Positions 33,849-42,292 of a stretch of 64,000 bases of DNA are shown here, piece after piece. The DNA is from UKL13-2 sp043744255 (lineage in GTDB: Bacteria > Pseudomonadota > Gammaproteobacteria > Burkholderiales > Usitatibacteraceae): the NCBI GenBank assembly GCA_043744255.1, contig JAYTVA010000062.1, positions 12,330 to 76,329 of the forward strand, written 5' to 3'. Below the pieces are notes generated by a model that worked only from the letters and a program-made list of their open reading frames with translations, made no database searches and was not told the DNA's origin. The first letter of the stretch is position 1, and every line of letters starts with the position of its first letter. Position numbers and translations under genes: made by a program.

Positions 33849-34253
33849 ATGGCATACAGCACAAAAGTTATCGACCACTATGAGAATCCACGTAACGTGG
33901 GCTCGTTCGGCAAAGATGAAGATGGTGTGGCGACCGGCATGGTCGGCGCACCGGCGTGCGGCGACGTGATGAAATTGCAGATCAAGGTCGGCGCCGACGG
34001 CATCATTCAAGATGCCAAATTCAAGACCTATGGCTGCGGTTCGGCGATTGCTTCGTCTTCGCTCGTCACGGAGTGGGTCAAAGGCAAATCCCTCGATGAG
34101 GCGGGTGAAATCAAAAATACGCAAATCGCTGAAGAGCTTGCGCTGCCGCCGGTGAAGATTCACTGCTCCATTCTCGCCGAAGATGCGATCAAGGCGGCCA
34201 TTGCTGATTACAAGGCGCGGCACGGCGAAGGCTTGAAAGCGGCTGCGGAATAA
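33849..34253 (+). CDS. iscU: Fe-S scaffold protein IscU
   Basis: Scaffold on which IscS sulfur and iron form [2Fe-2S] and [4Fe-4S] clusters. The 134 residues carry the three ligand cysteines (GAPACGD, TYGCGSA, KIHCSI) and the LPPVK motif recognised by HscA. An AAGGAG SD lies 5 bp before the ATG. iscA begins two bases after its stop. Confidence 0.97.
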   Translation: MAYSTKVIDHYENPRNVGSFGKDEDGVATGMVGAPACGDVMKLQIKVGADGIIQDAKFKTYGCGSAIASSSLVTEWVKGKSLDEAGEIKNTQIAEELALPPVKIHCSILAEDAIKAAIADYKARHGEGLKAAAE

Positions 34254-34255
34254 TC

Positions 34256-34579
34256 ATGGCGATCACACTGACTGAGCGCGCGGCGACGCACGTGCAAAAT
34301 TACTTGACCAAGCGCGGCAAGGGCGTGGGTTTGCGCTTTGGTGTGCGCACCACCGGCTGTTCGGGCATGGCGTACAAGCTCGAGTTTGTCGATGCGCCGG
34401 GCGATGAAGATCAGTCGTTTGAATCGCATGGCGTGAAGGTATTTGTCGATCCAAAGAGCTTGGTCTACATCGACGGCACCGAACTCGATTTTGCGCGCGA
34501 AGGTTTGAATGAAGGCTTCAAGTTCAATAACCCAAACGAGAAAAATCAGTGCGGCTGCGGGGAAAGTTTTAACGTTTAG
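34256..34579 (+). CDS. iscA: Fe-S assembly protein IscA
   Basis: A-type carrier that passes clusters to target proteins. The 107-residue protein has the conserved cysteines in TGCSGMAY and in the C-terminal NQCGCGESF. It is 2 bp after iscU. The following 240 bp before hscB hold inverted repeats and a terminator-like hairpin. Confidence 0.96.
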   Translation: MAITLTERAATHVQNYLTKRGKGVGLRFGVRTTGCSGMAYKLEFVDAPGDEDQSFESHGVKVFVDPKSLVYIDGTELDFAREGLNEGFKFNNPNEKNQCGCGESFNV

Positions 34580-34617
34580 CGGTTCTTGGTAGCGTTGGTT
34601 TCCAAAAGGATCGAGTG

Positions 34618-34724
34618 GAAAATCCCCCAATGACCTCAACGCAAATCACCGCATCCGTTTGCCCCCTTTTCTAAAGGGGGCAGCATCTCGACAGTGTTGG
34701 CATTGAGATGGCAGGGGGATTTTC
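34618..34724. repeat. Palindromic element between iscA and hscB
   Basis: An 11-bp perfect inverted repeat, GAAAATCCCCC (34618-34628) and GGGGGATTTTC (34714-34724), encloses an inner hairpin GCCCCCTTT/AAAGGGGGC (34661-34681). The layout is that of a small non-autonomous palindromic element (MITE/REP-like). Its insertion has stretched the iscA-hscB gap. Confidence 0.6.
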
Positions 34725-34790
34725 AGCGTTACAGATCGAGGTGATGCGTGCAATCTGCACCCGCACAAAGCAACCAGTGAAAATATTGAG

Positions 34791-34815
34791 ACGGGGCGAT
34801 CATCGCCCCGTTTTT
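34791..34815 (+). terminator. Terminator-like hairpin directly before hscB
   Basis: ACGGGGCG and CGCCCCGT (34791-34798/34804-34811) with a short loop are followed by TTTTT (34811-34815). The hscB ATG is only 6 bases further on. The hairpin therefore could partly terminate transcription from iscA and also occlude hscB initiation; no separate SD is visible. Confidence 0.65.
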
Positions 34816-34820
34816 ATGTG

Positions 34821-35354
34821 ATGAATATCGACTTCAAAAAAAATCATTTTGAATTGTTCGCGCTGCCGGTGGCTTTCGCCATCGACAGTGCCCTGCTTGA
34901 TCGCGCTTATCGCGAGGTGCAGTCCGAAGTGCATCCTGATCGCTTCGCCAATGCGACCGATGCGGAAAAGCGCCTCGCCGCCCAGTGGGCAACGCGTACC
35001 AATGAAGCCTATCGCACGCTGAAATCACCGCTCAATCGCGGGCGCTATTTTTTGCAGGTGCACAGCATCGACACCGAGGAAGAAACTAACACCTCCATGC
35101 CGCTGGATTTTTTGATGCAGCAAATGGAATGGCGCGAAGCGGTGGTGGATGCGAAGGCGGCGAAAGATGAAGCGGCGATCACACAGCTCGCCAAGCAAAA
35201 ACATACGGAAGAGAGGTCGCTGTTTTCATTGCTCAGCCAACAACTGGCAGAAAAATCCTCATACACCCGCGCCCGCGAGACCGTGCGTAAGCTCCGCTTT
35301 CTCGAAAAATTGGGCGAAGAAATTGATATTGCGTTCGAGGCGGTTGACCTCTAA
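34821..35354 (+). CDS. hscB: Fe-S co-chaperone HscB
   Basis: J-domain partner that delivers IscU to HscA, 177 residues from ATG 34821; a GTG one codon earlier is an alternative. The J-domain HPD is in VHPDRFANA near 39-47. The C-terminal helical domain has SMPLDFLMQQMEWRE, the IscU-binding region. hscA follows 19 bp later. Start choice is uncertain because the ATG sits against a terminator-like hairpin and lacks an SD. Confidence 0.94.
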   Translation: MNIDFKKNHFELFALPVAFAIDSALLDRAYREVQSEVHPDRFANATDAEKRLAAQWATRTNEAYRTLKSPLNRGRYFLQVHSIDTEEETNTSMPLDFLMQQMEWREAVVDAKAAKDEAAITQLAKQKHTEERSLFSLLSQQLAEKSSYTRARETVRKLRFLEKLGEEIDIAFEAVDL

Positions 35355-35373
35355 CCCTTGAAAGAAAAAAGTA

Positions 35374-37254
35374 ATGGCTCTCCTGCAAATCGCTGAACCC
35401 GGCGAATCGACCGCCCCGCATCAACACCGGCTCGCCGTCGGCATTGATCTGGGCACGACCAACTCTTTGCTCGCGACGGTGCGCAGCGGTGCCGCCGAAA
35501 TTTTGACCAATCACGAGGGCGAAAAATTGCTGCCCTCGGTGGTGCGCTACTTCGCGGAAGGCCGCGTCGATATTGGCCGCGCAGCCAAAGACAGTCAGGC
35601 CGATGATCCTGAAAACACCATCGTTTCCGTCAAGCGTTTTATGGGGCGTGGCCTCGCCGACGTGGCGCGCTATGGTGCCTTGCCGTACAAATTTGTTGAT
35701 GCGCCCGGCATGGTGAAAATCGACACAGTCGCGGGCGTGAAATCTCCGGTCGATGTTTCTGCTGACATCTTGCGGGTATTGCGTGCGCAAGCCGAAGAGG
35801 CGCTCGGTGGTGAGTTGGTGGGAGCGGTGATTACCGTGCCCGCCTATTTTGATGATGCGCAAAGGCAAGCGACGAAGGATGCGGCGCGTCTCGCGGGTCT
35901 CGACGTGCTGCGCTTATTGAACGAACCGACTGCGGCGGCGATTGCCTACGGCCTCGACAATGGTTCCGAAGGCACCTTCGTCGTTTTCGATTTGGGCGGC
36001 GGCACGTTCGACGTGTCGATTCTCAAACTCACGCGCGGCGTGTTTGAAGTGCTGGCGACCAACGGCGATTCAGCGCTAGGCGGCGATGATTTCGATCAGA
36101 CCATTGCTGCACATTGGCGCAAGCAACACGGCCTCGTCGGCGCGAATCACAAGGACATGCGGCGCCTGTTGATGGCGGCGCGGCGCGTAAAAGAAGCGCT
36201 CACTGACGTGGTGATTGCCGATACCAGTGTCACGCTTTCGTATGGGCAGGAGCCAGTATTCAAGCTCACGCGCGAAGAGTTTCATCACATGACCGCGCAG
36301 TTGATTGAGCGCACTTTGCAACCGACAAAGAAAGCGATGCGTGATGCCAAGCTCACCCCTGGCGACATTGACGGCGTGGTGATGGTCGGTGGTGCCACCC
36401 GCATGCCGCATGTGCAGGCCTTGGTGTCCGAGTATTTCGGCAAGCCGCTACTGAACAATCTCGACCCTGACAAGGTGGTCGCCCTCGGCGCGGCGATTCA
36501 AGCGAACGTACTCGCGGGCAACAAAACCGGCGAGGACATGCTGCTGCTCGATGTGATTCCGCTCTCGCTGGGTTTGGAAACCATGGGCGGCTTGGTCGAA
36601 AAAGTTATTCCGCGCAATTCCACCATTCCGGTCGCACGCGCGCAGGAATTTACAACTTACAAAGATGGGCAAACCGCGATGGCGATTCACGTCGTGCAGG
36701 GTGAGCGTGAGTTGGTGAAAGACTGCCGATCATTAGCGCGCTTTGTACTGCGCGGTATTCCGCCAATGGTGGCAGGTGCCGCGCGGATTCGCGTGACGTT
36801 TCAAGTCGATGCGGATGGACTTGTCGCGGTCGCCGCACGGGAATTGGTGAGCGGCGTTGAAGCCAACATTGAAGTGAAGCCATCGTACGGACTTACTGAC
36901 GCGGAAATCGCGGACATGCTCAAAGCCAGCTTTAGCCATGCCAAAGAAGACGCTGACGCACGGGTGCTGAGCGAAGCGCGCGTGGATGCGATTCGTTTGA
37001 TCGACGCCGTAGAAGCCGCGCTCAAGAAAGATGGCGAGGCGTTGTTGAGCGCGGACGAAAGGGAAAAAATTGAACACGCCATTGCGGCATTGCGTCCCGT
37101 TGCTGCGGCCGACGATGCGCGCACAATGAAGACTGCGATGGAAACTCTCTCGCAAACCACCGAAGAATTTGCCGCGCGGCGGATGGATCGTAGCGTGGCA
37201 TCTGCCCTCAAAGGCAAAACCATTGCCGAAGCCTTAACCGACGACACCAAATGA
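35374..37254 (+). CDS. hscA: Fe-S chaperone HscA (Hsp70 family)
   Basis: Specialised Hsp70 that uses ATP to drive cluster release from IscU. The 626 residues show the ATPase signatures GIDLGTTNSL near 24-33, VFDLGGGTFDVSIL near 207-220, and VGGATRMPHVQALV near 337-350. The substrate domain follows (LLLDVIPLSLGLETMGGLVEKVI). Its stop overlaps the fdx start by 4 bp. Confidence 0.97.
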   Translation: MALLQIAEPGESTAPHQHRLAVGIDLGTTNSLLATVRSGAAEILTNHEGEKLLPSVVRYFAEGRVDIGRAAKDSQADDPENTIVSVKRFMGRGLADVARYGALPYKFVDAPGMVKIDTVAGVKSPVDVSADILRVLRAQAEEALGGELVGAVITVPAYFDDAQRQATKDAARLAGLDVLRLLNEPTAAAIAYGLDNGSEGTFVVFDLGGGTFDVSILKLTRGVFEVLATNGDSALGGDDFDQTIAAHWRKQHGLVGANHKDMRRLLMAARRVKEALTDVVIADTSVTLSYGQEPVFKLTREEFHHMTAQLIERTLQPTKKAMRDAKLTPGDIDGVVMVGGATRMPHVQALVSEYFGKPLLNNLDPDKVVALGAAIQANVLAGNKTGEDMLLLDVIPLSLGLETMGGLVEKVIPRNSTIPVARAQEFTTYKDGQTAMAIHVVQGERELVKDCRSLARFVLRGIPPMVAGAARIRVTFQVDADGLVAVAARELVSGVEANIEVKPSYGLTDAEIADMLKASFSHAKEDADARVLSEARVDAIRLIDAVEAALKKDGEALLSADEREKIEHAIAALRPVAAADDARTMKTAMETLSQTTEEFAARRMDRSVASALKGKTIAEALTDDTK

Positions 37255-37589
37255 CCACCATTAAAATCCTCCCCCACGAATCGCTCTGCCCCAAGGGTCT
37301 CGAATTCGACGCGCCCAACGGCGAAACGCTCTGCGACGCGCTGCTGCGCAACCACATCGAAATCGAACACGCTTGCGAAAAATCTTGCGCGTGTACGACC
37401 TGCCACGTCATCGTGCGCGAAGGCATTGCTTCACTCGACGAGGCCGCCGAAAAAGAAGAAGACATGCTCGATATGGCGTGGGGTTTGACGCCGTTATCGC
37501 GGCTTTCCTGCCAAGCCAAGGTGCGCGATCAAGCGCTCGTGATTGAAATCCCGAAATACACGATCAATCATGCACGGGAGACCCACTGA
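37251..37589 (+). CDS. fdx: ISC-system [2Fe-2S] ferredoxin Fdx
   Basis: Adrenodoxin-type ferredoxin that supplies electrons for cluster assembly. Of its 112 residues, the ligands are in CEKSCACTTCH (C-x5-C-x2-C) near 43-52 and a distal cysteine in SRLSCQAKV. It overlaps hscA by four bases (ATGA) and iscX by one. Confidence 0.96.
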   Translation: MTTIKILPHESLCPKGLEFDAPNGETLCDALLRNHIEIEHACEKSCACTTCHVIVREGIASLDEAAEKEEDMLDMAWGLTPLSRLSCQAKVRDQALVIEIPKYTINHARETH

Positions 37590-37789
37590 TGACGCTCAAA
37601 TGGACGGACACGCTGGAGATCGCGATGCGGCTTCTGGACGCGCACCCCGAAGTAGATCCGAAAACGATTCGCTTTACCGACTTGCGCGCGTGGGTGATGG
37701 CGTTGCCGGAGTTTGGCGATGACCCCACGCACTCGGGCGAAAAAATTCTCGAAGCCATTCAAATGGCGTGGATTGACGAGGCGGAGTAA
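37589..37789 (+). CDS. iscX: ISC-associated protein IscX
   Basis: Small acidic 66-residue protein that binds IscS and iron and modulates assembly. KWTDTLEIAMRLLDAHPEVDPKTIRFTDL and the ending EKILEAIQMAWIDEAE match the family. It overlaps the fdx stop by one base and is the last gene of the operon. Confidence 0.95.
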   Translation: MTLKWTDTLEIAMRLLDAHPEVDPKTIRFTDLRAWVMALPEFGDDPTHSGEKILEAIQMAWIDEAE

Positions 37790-37803
37790 CGGAACAGCGG
37801 ACG

Positions 37804-37830
37804 AAAAAAAGGGTGGTCTTTCGACCACCC
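37804..37830 (-). terminator. Intrinsic terminator on the minus strand
   Basis: Perfect 8-bp stem GGGTGGTC/GACCACCC (37811-37818/37823-37830) with a TTTC loop. Read on the minus strand it is followed by seven U (37810-37804). It ends the small-RNA candidate and could also stop readthrough from glrR. On the plus strand the hairpin 21 bp after iscX lacks a U-run. Confidence 0.8.
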
Positions 37831-37935
37831 CTCAAGGCGCACTCTCGAGTATCCACAGAGGAGAACCTTCAGTGATTTGGGGACCTATCCATCACACCGA
37901 AGCGCCCAGGGAGGAGGGGCGTTCCGCGAATACTC
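37804..37935 (-). ncRNA. Candidate small RNA with a CUCCUCCC loop
   Basis: About 132 nt on the minus strand between a promoter-like element and an intrinsic terminator. The predicted 5' end CGAGUAU (37936-37930) pairs with AUACUCG (37852-37846), closing the whole molecule. Inside, a 6-bp hairpin exposes CUCCUCCCU (37916-37908). A second arm CUUC..GUGAU/AUCAC..GAAG follows, then a single-stranded UCUCCUCU. The two anti-Shine-Dalgarno-like CU stretches suggest a trans-acting regulator similar to C-rich-loop RNAs. It is shorter than typical 6S RNA, which is the main alternative. No open frame of note lies here. Confidence 0.6.
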
Positions 37936-37941
37936 GTAGCT

Positions 37942-37950
37942 ATTCTAGCA
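37942..37950 (-). promoter_or_regulatory. Extended -10 element for the small-RNA candidate
   Basis: TGCTAGAAT on the minus strand (37950-37942), about 7 nt before the predicted RNA start. There is no good -35 at 17 bp, which is compatible with an extended -10 promoter. The remainder of 37,951-38,202 is AT-rich and I see no gene in it. Confidence 0.5.
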
Positions 37951-38202
37951 GATGGCGTGCCAGAAAAAATATATCTATACAAAACAAAGGCTTGTCAACA
38001 ATTGTCGCAAAAATCTAGCGCCTAGGTTACTCACCTACTGTCTGGTTGTGGCGACATAAACGGTAATAATTTTTAACCTATTGATTCGATAGACTAATTG
38101 TTGTCTCTGTTCGGCGACATTCGCATCTAGCATTCCAACACATTTGCGGCACTTTTTGTGTCCGCGCAGTCGCATGCGCCGACCGACACCCCAGTCAGCA
38201 CC

Positions 38203-39618
38203 TCAATCCTGATGCGGTTTGAAATGCGCCGCTTCCAGCCCATGCCGCTGGAGCAATTTGTAGAATTCGGTGCGGTTACGCCGCGCCAGCTTGGCCGCCT
38301 GCGTCACGTTGCCTTGGGTGAGCTTGAGAATACGCGTCAGATAGTCGTATTCAAAGCGGCGCCGCGCATCCTCAAACGAATCGACGGTCTGCATCCCAAG
38401 CTGCATTGCCTGCTCGACAGTTTTCGGCGCGACGATGTCGGTACTGGTGAGCGCGACTGCCTGTTCGGCCACGTTAAAAAGCTGGCGAATATTGCCCGGC
38501 CAAGGTGCTGCGATCAGCATTTCCAAGGCATCCGGTGAAAACGCGTTCACGTTCTTCTCGTAACGCTTCGCGAGCACTCTTAGAAAGTGGTTGAGCAGTA
38601 AAGGAATGTCTTCGCGGCGGTCGCGCAACGGTGGCAGCAACAGCGTTACGACGTTCAGCCGATAGAACAAATCCTCGCGGAACGCGCCAGTTGCCTTGGC
38701 CTCCACCAAATCGCGATGGCTGGCTGAAATCACGCGCACGTCTACCGGCACGGTCTTGGTTGAGCCGACTGGACGCACCTCGCGCGCTTCCAATACGCGC
38801 AACAGTTTTACTTGAAGTGATAACGGCATGTCGCCAATTTCATCGAGCAGCAACGTGCCACCGTTGGCTTCCATGAATAGACCCGCATGATCGCTGGTCG
38901 CGCCAGTGAAGGCACCCTTCTTGTGGCCGAACAGCTCAGACTCCAACAGCGCTTCGGGAATGGCACCGCAGTTAATTGCGACGAATGGCTTGTCCGCGCG
39001 CCGACTCGCGCGGTGAATTGCCTGCGCCAGCACCTCTTTGCCGGTGCCGCTTTCACCCTGGATTAACACGCTCGCCTCTCCCTGCGCCACGCGCTCTGCG
39101 CGCAGCAACAAGTCTTCCATCAGCGGGCTCTTGGTGATGATGTCGGAACGCCAGGCGCTGGCCGCATTCTGCGAGTCGCGGGTACGCGAGGCGGTGCCAT
39201 GCAGCGACAATGCGCGCTCAATTTGTTGCAGTAGCTGGTGCGCATCGTAGGGCTTGGTGATGTAGCCGAAAACGCCCTGCTGGGTGGCGGCTACGGCGTC
39301 CGGAATGGTGCCATGGGCGGTGAGCATGATGACCGGCAGGCCGGAGTGGCGACGCTCAATTTCGTGGAATAGCGCCATGCCGTCGAGACCCGCCATACGC
39401 AAATCCGTGACCACCAGATCGGGTCGCTCGGCGGCGATCATCGACAACGCTTGTTGGCCGCTACTGGCAGTCATCACCGCGTAGCCGCTCGCTTTCAGGC
39501 GAATCGCCAACAGCTTCAACAGATCTGGATCATCGTCTACCAGCAGCAAATTGCCGTTTTGCATGCGTGGCGGCGTAATACTCGGGGGGTGAAGCACTGC
39601 GGCCATGTTCATACACAA
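38203..39618 (-). CDS. glrR: Sigma-54-dependent response regulator, GlrR/QseF-like
   Basis: 471-residue response regulator. The receiver domain has LLVDDDPDLL and the phosphoacceptor Asp in VVTDLRMAG near 70. The AAA+ domain has GESGTGKEV (Walker A, near 192), the sigma-54 contact motif GAFTGA, and the DEIGDMP segment. The Fis-type helix-turn-helix is at the end (GNVTQAAKLARRNRTEFYKLL). Several ATG codons are possible (39618, 39612, 39606, 39564). It is last in the kinase-lipoprotein-regulator operon and would activate sigma-54 promoters, in enterobacteria linked to envelope stress and the glmY RNA. Confidence 0.92.
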   Translation of the reverse strand: MCMNMAAVLHPPSITPPRMQNGNLLLVDDDPDLLKLLAIRLKASGYAVMTASSGQQALSMIAAERPDLVVTDLRMAGLDGMALFHEIERRHSGLPVIMLTAHGTIPDAVAATQQGVFGYITKPYDAHQLLQQIERALSLHGTASRTRDSQNAASAWRSDIITKSPLMEDLLLRAERVAQGEASVLIQGESGTGKEVLAQAIHRASRRADKPFVAINCGAIPEALLESELFGHKKGAFTGATSDHAGLFMEANGGTLLLDEIGDMPLSLQVKLLRVLEAREVRPVGSTKTVPVDVRVISASHRDLVEAKATGAFREDLFYRLNVVTLLLPPLRDRREDIPLLLNHFLRVLAKRYEKNVNAFSPDALEMLIAAPWPGNIRQLFNVAEQAVALTSTDIVAPKTVEQAMQLGMQTVDSFEDARRRFEYDYLTRILKLTQGNVTQAAKLARRNRTEFYKLLQRHGLEAAHFKPHQD

Positions 39619-39624
39619 ACTCCA

Positions 39625-40275
39625 CTATTTGGGCGGCACATCGCTCCGATCATTGGCACGAGGCGGCGCACTACGAAAAATCGATTTATACGCGGCGAGC
39701 TGTTTTTCCAGCTCTTCTATTTTTAACCGCAAGTTCCGTGCCTCTGTTTGTGCCACGGTCAGTTCATCGCGCCGGGCACCTTGGGTTTTCACCTGCGTTT
39801 CGCGCGCCAACTCGGCTTGGCGCTTGCGTACTTGCACCAACGATTGAATTAGCACCGCCAACGCGCGCACCTCAGGGTCTGGCGAGGTCGCGGTGACGGT
39901 GCCGTTGAACGCAATCGGGTCAACCAACGCGATGATTTCGTCGTCGTTATTCGCTAGGGCGTTGGTCGGCGCGGGCGGAGCGAGTGACAGCCACACTGCC
40001 AACCGCACCCGGTTCATATCGCTGCGATCCTGGGTGTAGTCGGTGCGGGCACGATCACGCTCGGCGATGAATTCGGCTTGCGGAAGTTTGCGCGCTTGCA
40101 AAATCAGCGTCATCAGTTGATCGACCGTAGACGTGGCCTGCACGGTGATGACCCGTGGCGCTGGCTTGGGCAGGGTCTCGACGCGCTTACTGTCAAGCGC
40201 GCAGGCCGACAGCAGCAGCGCCAGTGTTGTAGCGAGCCAAATTTGTACAAGTTGGAATGGTGAGTGCGCGCGCAT
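39625..40275 (-). CDS. Lipoprotein encoded between kinase and regulator (QseG-like)
   Basis: 216 residues from ATG 40275. The signal sequence WLATTLALLLSAC ends in a lipobox with Cys near residue 25. The mature part is helical with a C-terminal coiled coil (LTVAQTEARNLRLKIEELEKQLAAYKSIF). An upstream in-frame start at 40380 would overlap the kinase and spoil the signal peptide. The order kinase-lipoprotein-regulator matches glrK-qseG-glrR, where the lipoprotein activates the kinase. Sequence identity to QseG is not evident to me, so the link is mainly positional. Confidence 0.75.
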   Translation of the reverse strand: MRAHSPFQLVQIWLATTLALLLSACALDSKRVETLPKPAPRVITVQATSTVDQLMTLILQARKLPQAEFIAERDRARTDYTQDRSDMNRVRLAVWLSLAPPAPTNALANNDDEIIALVDPIAFNGTVTATSPDPEVRALAVLIQSLVQVRKRQAELARETQVKTQGARRDELTVAQTEARNLRLKIEELEKQLAAYKSIFRSAPPRANDRSDVPPK

Positions 40276-40318
40276 AACATCCCAATTATTGCGCGAATTG
40301 TCGACCAAGAACACCACG

Positions 40319-41908
40319 CTACCCTTCCACTTTTGGCTGCTTCGGCACCACCACCCGCATGCGCGCGCCGTCAGCGGCAATCGAGCTCACCGAGCCCTGG
40401 TGCATCTCAACGTAATCACGCACAATCGCGAGCCCAAGCCCGGTGCCCTTGGTGCCGGTAGCGACCGCCGATTGACTGCGATAAAACGGATCAAATATTT
40501 TTTCGCGCTCTTCTGGCGGTATGCCGGGTCCCTCGTCAATTACTTCCATGATCGCCTGATCGTGGCGTTTGCCCAAGCGCACGACGATCGTTCCGCCGAC
40601 CGGCGAATACTTCACGGCATTCGACAGCAAATTATCTATTACCACGCGTAGCTTGCCTGCGTCACCCATGATGCTGGTCTTCTCGCAGTCACGCTGAATC
40701 TTCAACGACTTTGCCGTCACCGCAATTTTCTGCGCATCGATCACTTCATCAATCAAATCTTTGAGCTGCAAAGGCTTTAGTTCTAGTGCCGTCTTTTGCG
40801 CGATGCGCGAAGCCGATTGTGATTGCGAATAGGTGAGCAAATCCTGAATCAGGCGTTCTAGGGTCAGTGAGTTTTGTTTCAGGATGCGGGTGACTTCGCG
40901 TTGCTCCTCGGTCAGCTTGCCGACCACCTCATCGCCCAACAAATCAGAGCCCTCACGCAAGGCGGTAAGCGGCGTTTTGAGTTCGTGCGACACGTGCTGA
41001 AAAAATCGCGTTTTTTGATCCTCAAGTGAAATCAGGCGTTGGCGTAACCAGTCGAGCTGTTCGCCCAGCTGGCGAATATCGCGCGGCCCAGAAATCCGGA
41101 TAGATCGTGCCAGCTTGCCTTGACCGAGTCGATTGATCGCATCATCGAGTTCCCGAATCGGTCGCGCCAACGCGTACGCGAAACCGGCGATCAGGAACAC
41201 CGCCACCGGTACCATGCCAACGGTCTGCCAATAAGCCTGATTTTTCGAGGTCTCTGCGTAGGCGCGCAATTCTTCGGTATCACGCTCGATCATCTTGTCG
41301 CCAAGTTGCACCAAGGTCTGCACGCGCTTGCCCAATTGTACGAAATCAACCACCAGTTTTTGTTCCAACGGCTTGTCGATTTGCCGCGAGACCGGGTCAC
41401 GTGCGCCCAGTGCGGCATGTACTGACTGCTCGGCTTTACCGATGGCGTCCGTCGTGCTGCGCATTTCTGCGGGCAACGGCAGTTTCGCCATTTGCTGCAA
41501 CACGCCCTGAAAATCTTCGCGCGCGTGGCGATAGCTCTCCAGCATATCAAGCTCAGGAGAAACCGCGTACACGCGAGCGGAGCGCTCCATCGTTTGGATC
41601 AGCCCGGCCAGCTTGCGGGCATTTTCTTTCGCCTGCGAGGCATTGCGAACCGCTCGCTCGCTCTTGTTCAGCAAACGCTCCATCGACAGCGCACTGGAAA
41701 CCAGACCCGCGACCAGCGGCAAGGAAACAATGATGAAGCCGGCCAGCAATAGCGCCAAAAACGTAATCGGAAAGCGCAGATGAATGCGGTGCGAGCCTGC
41801 ATCGTCGTCACGGCGCGCGGGCGAATTGGGGACGGCAGCGTCTGCCGGGGTCGACGCGGGAGGCGCGGGGAGGGGTGCAGACACTGGAGCGGATGCGGGC
41901 GCGGACAT
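40319..41908 (-). CDS. glrK: Sensor histidine kinase, GlrK/QseE-like
   Basis: 529 residues from ATG 41908; an upstream start at 42001 would prepend a region without SD. A Pro/Ala-rich cytoplasmic N-terminus precedes TM1 (FPITFLALLLAGFIIVSLPL). A ~200-residue helical periplasmic sensor follows, then TM2 (VPVAVFLIAGFAYAL), HAMP, the phosphoacceptor HVSHELKTPL, and ATPase boxes NLLSNAVKYS, DEGPGIP and GTKGTGLGLAI. It heads the operon with the lipoprotein and the sigma-54 regulator. Confidence 0.9.
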   Translation of the reverse strand: MSAPASAPVSAPLPAPPASTPADAAVPNSPARRDDDAGSHRIHLRFPITFLALLLAGFIIVSLPLVAGLVSSALSMERLLNKSERAVRNASQAKENARKLAGLIQTMERSARVYAVSPELDMLESYRHAREDFQGVLQQMAKLPLPAEMRSTTDAIGKAEQSVHAALGARDPVSRQIDKPLEQKLVVDFVQLGKRVQTLVQLGDKMIERDTEELRAYAETSKNQAYWQTVGMVPVAVFLIAGFAYALARPIRELDDAINRLGQGKLARSIRISGPRDIRQLGEQLDWLRQRLISLEDQKTRFFQHVSHELKTPLTALREGSDLLGDEVVGKLTEEQREVTRILKQNSLTLERLIQDLLTYSQSQSASRIAQKTALELKPLQLKDLIDEVIDAQKIAVTAKSLKIQRDCEKTSIMGDAGKLRVVIDNLLSNAVKYSPVGGTIVVRLGKRHDQAIMEVIDEGPGIPPEEREKIFDPFYRSQSAVATGTKGTGLGLAIVRDYVEMHQGSVSSIAADGARMRVVVPKQPKVEG

Positions 41909-42042
41909 CGGATCAGCCTTACAAAAGTGACTCAAGCAAATGATACTCGGCAGCGCGGCTTGCGCCGAGTCATCTATCGCATGCGGGGTGCGTGCTACCA
42001 TTCACGGCTGATTGAGCAAATACCGTCATAAAAGACAGAATC

Positions 42043-42237
42043 ATGGCCAACTACGAATCCGAACTAACGCAATTTATTCGCGACCTGCTCGACAAGAATC
42101 CTGAACTCAAGGAATTGCAAAAACAAAATCGCGCCACTTGGTGGGATAAGAAACTCGACGCCGATCAATTAACACGCAACGAACAATCGGAAGCGCCGAA
42201 GCAGCCGTATGCTTATTTTCCGTTGCCAAAGGGCTAG
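42043..42237 (+). CDS. DUF3460-family small protein
   Basis: 64 residues: YESELTQFIRDLLDKNPELKELQKQNRATWWDK, matching the DUF3460 family known mainly from beta-proteobacteria. There is no membrane segment and no known function. It is divergent from the kinase gene and stands alone. Confidence 0.88.
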   Translation: MANYESELTQFIRDLLDKNPELKELQKQNRATWWDKKLDADQLTRNEQSEAPKQPYAYFPLPKG

Positions 42238-42292
42238 TTGATCTCGCGGCTCAGGCCGTAAGCTGCCTGAAGACGCCCGGTAATAAACGAGT

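Noticed and set aside
37993..37998. TTGACA on the minus strand as -35 for the small RNA
   Set aside because: It lies 45 bp from the extended -10 and no good -10 is found 17 bp downstream, so it was not used.
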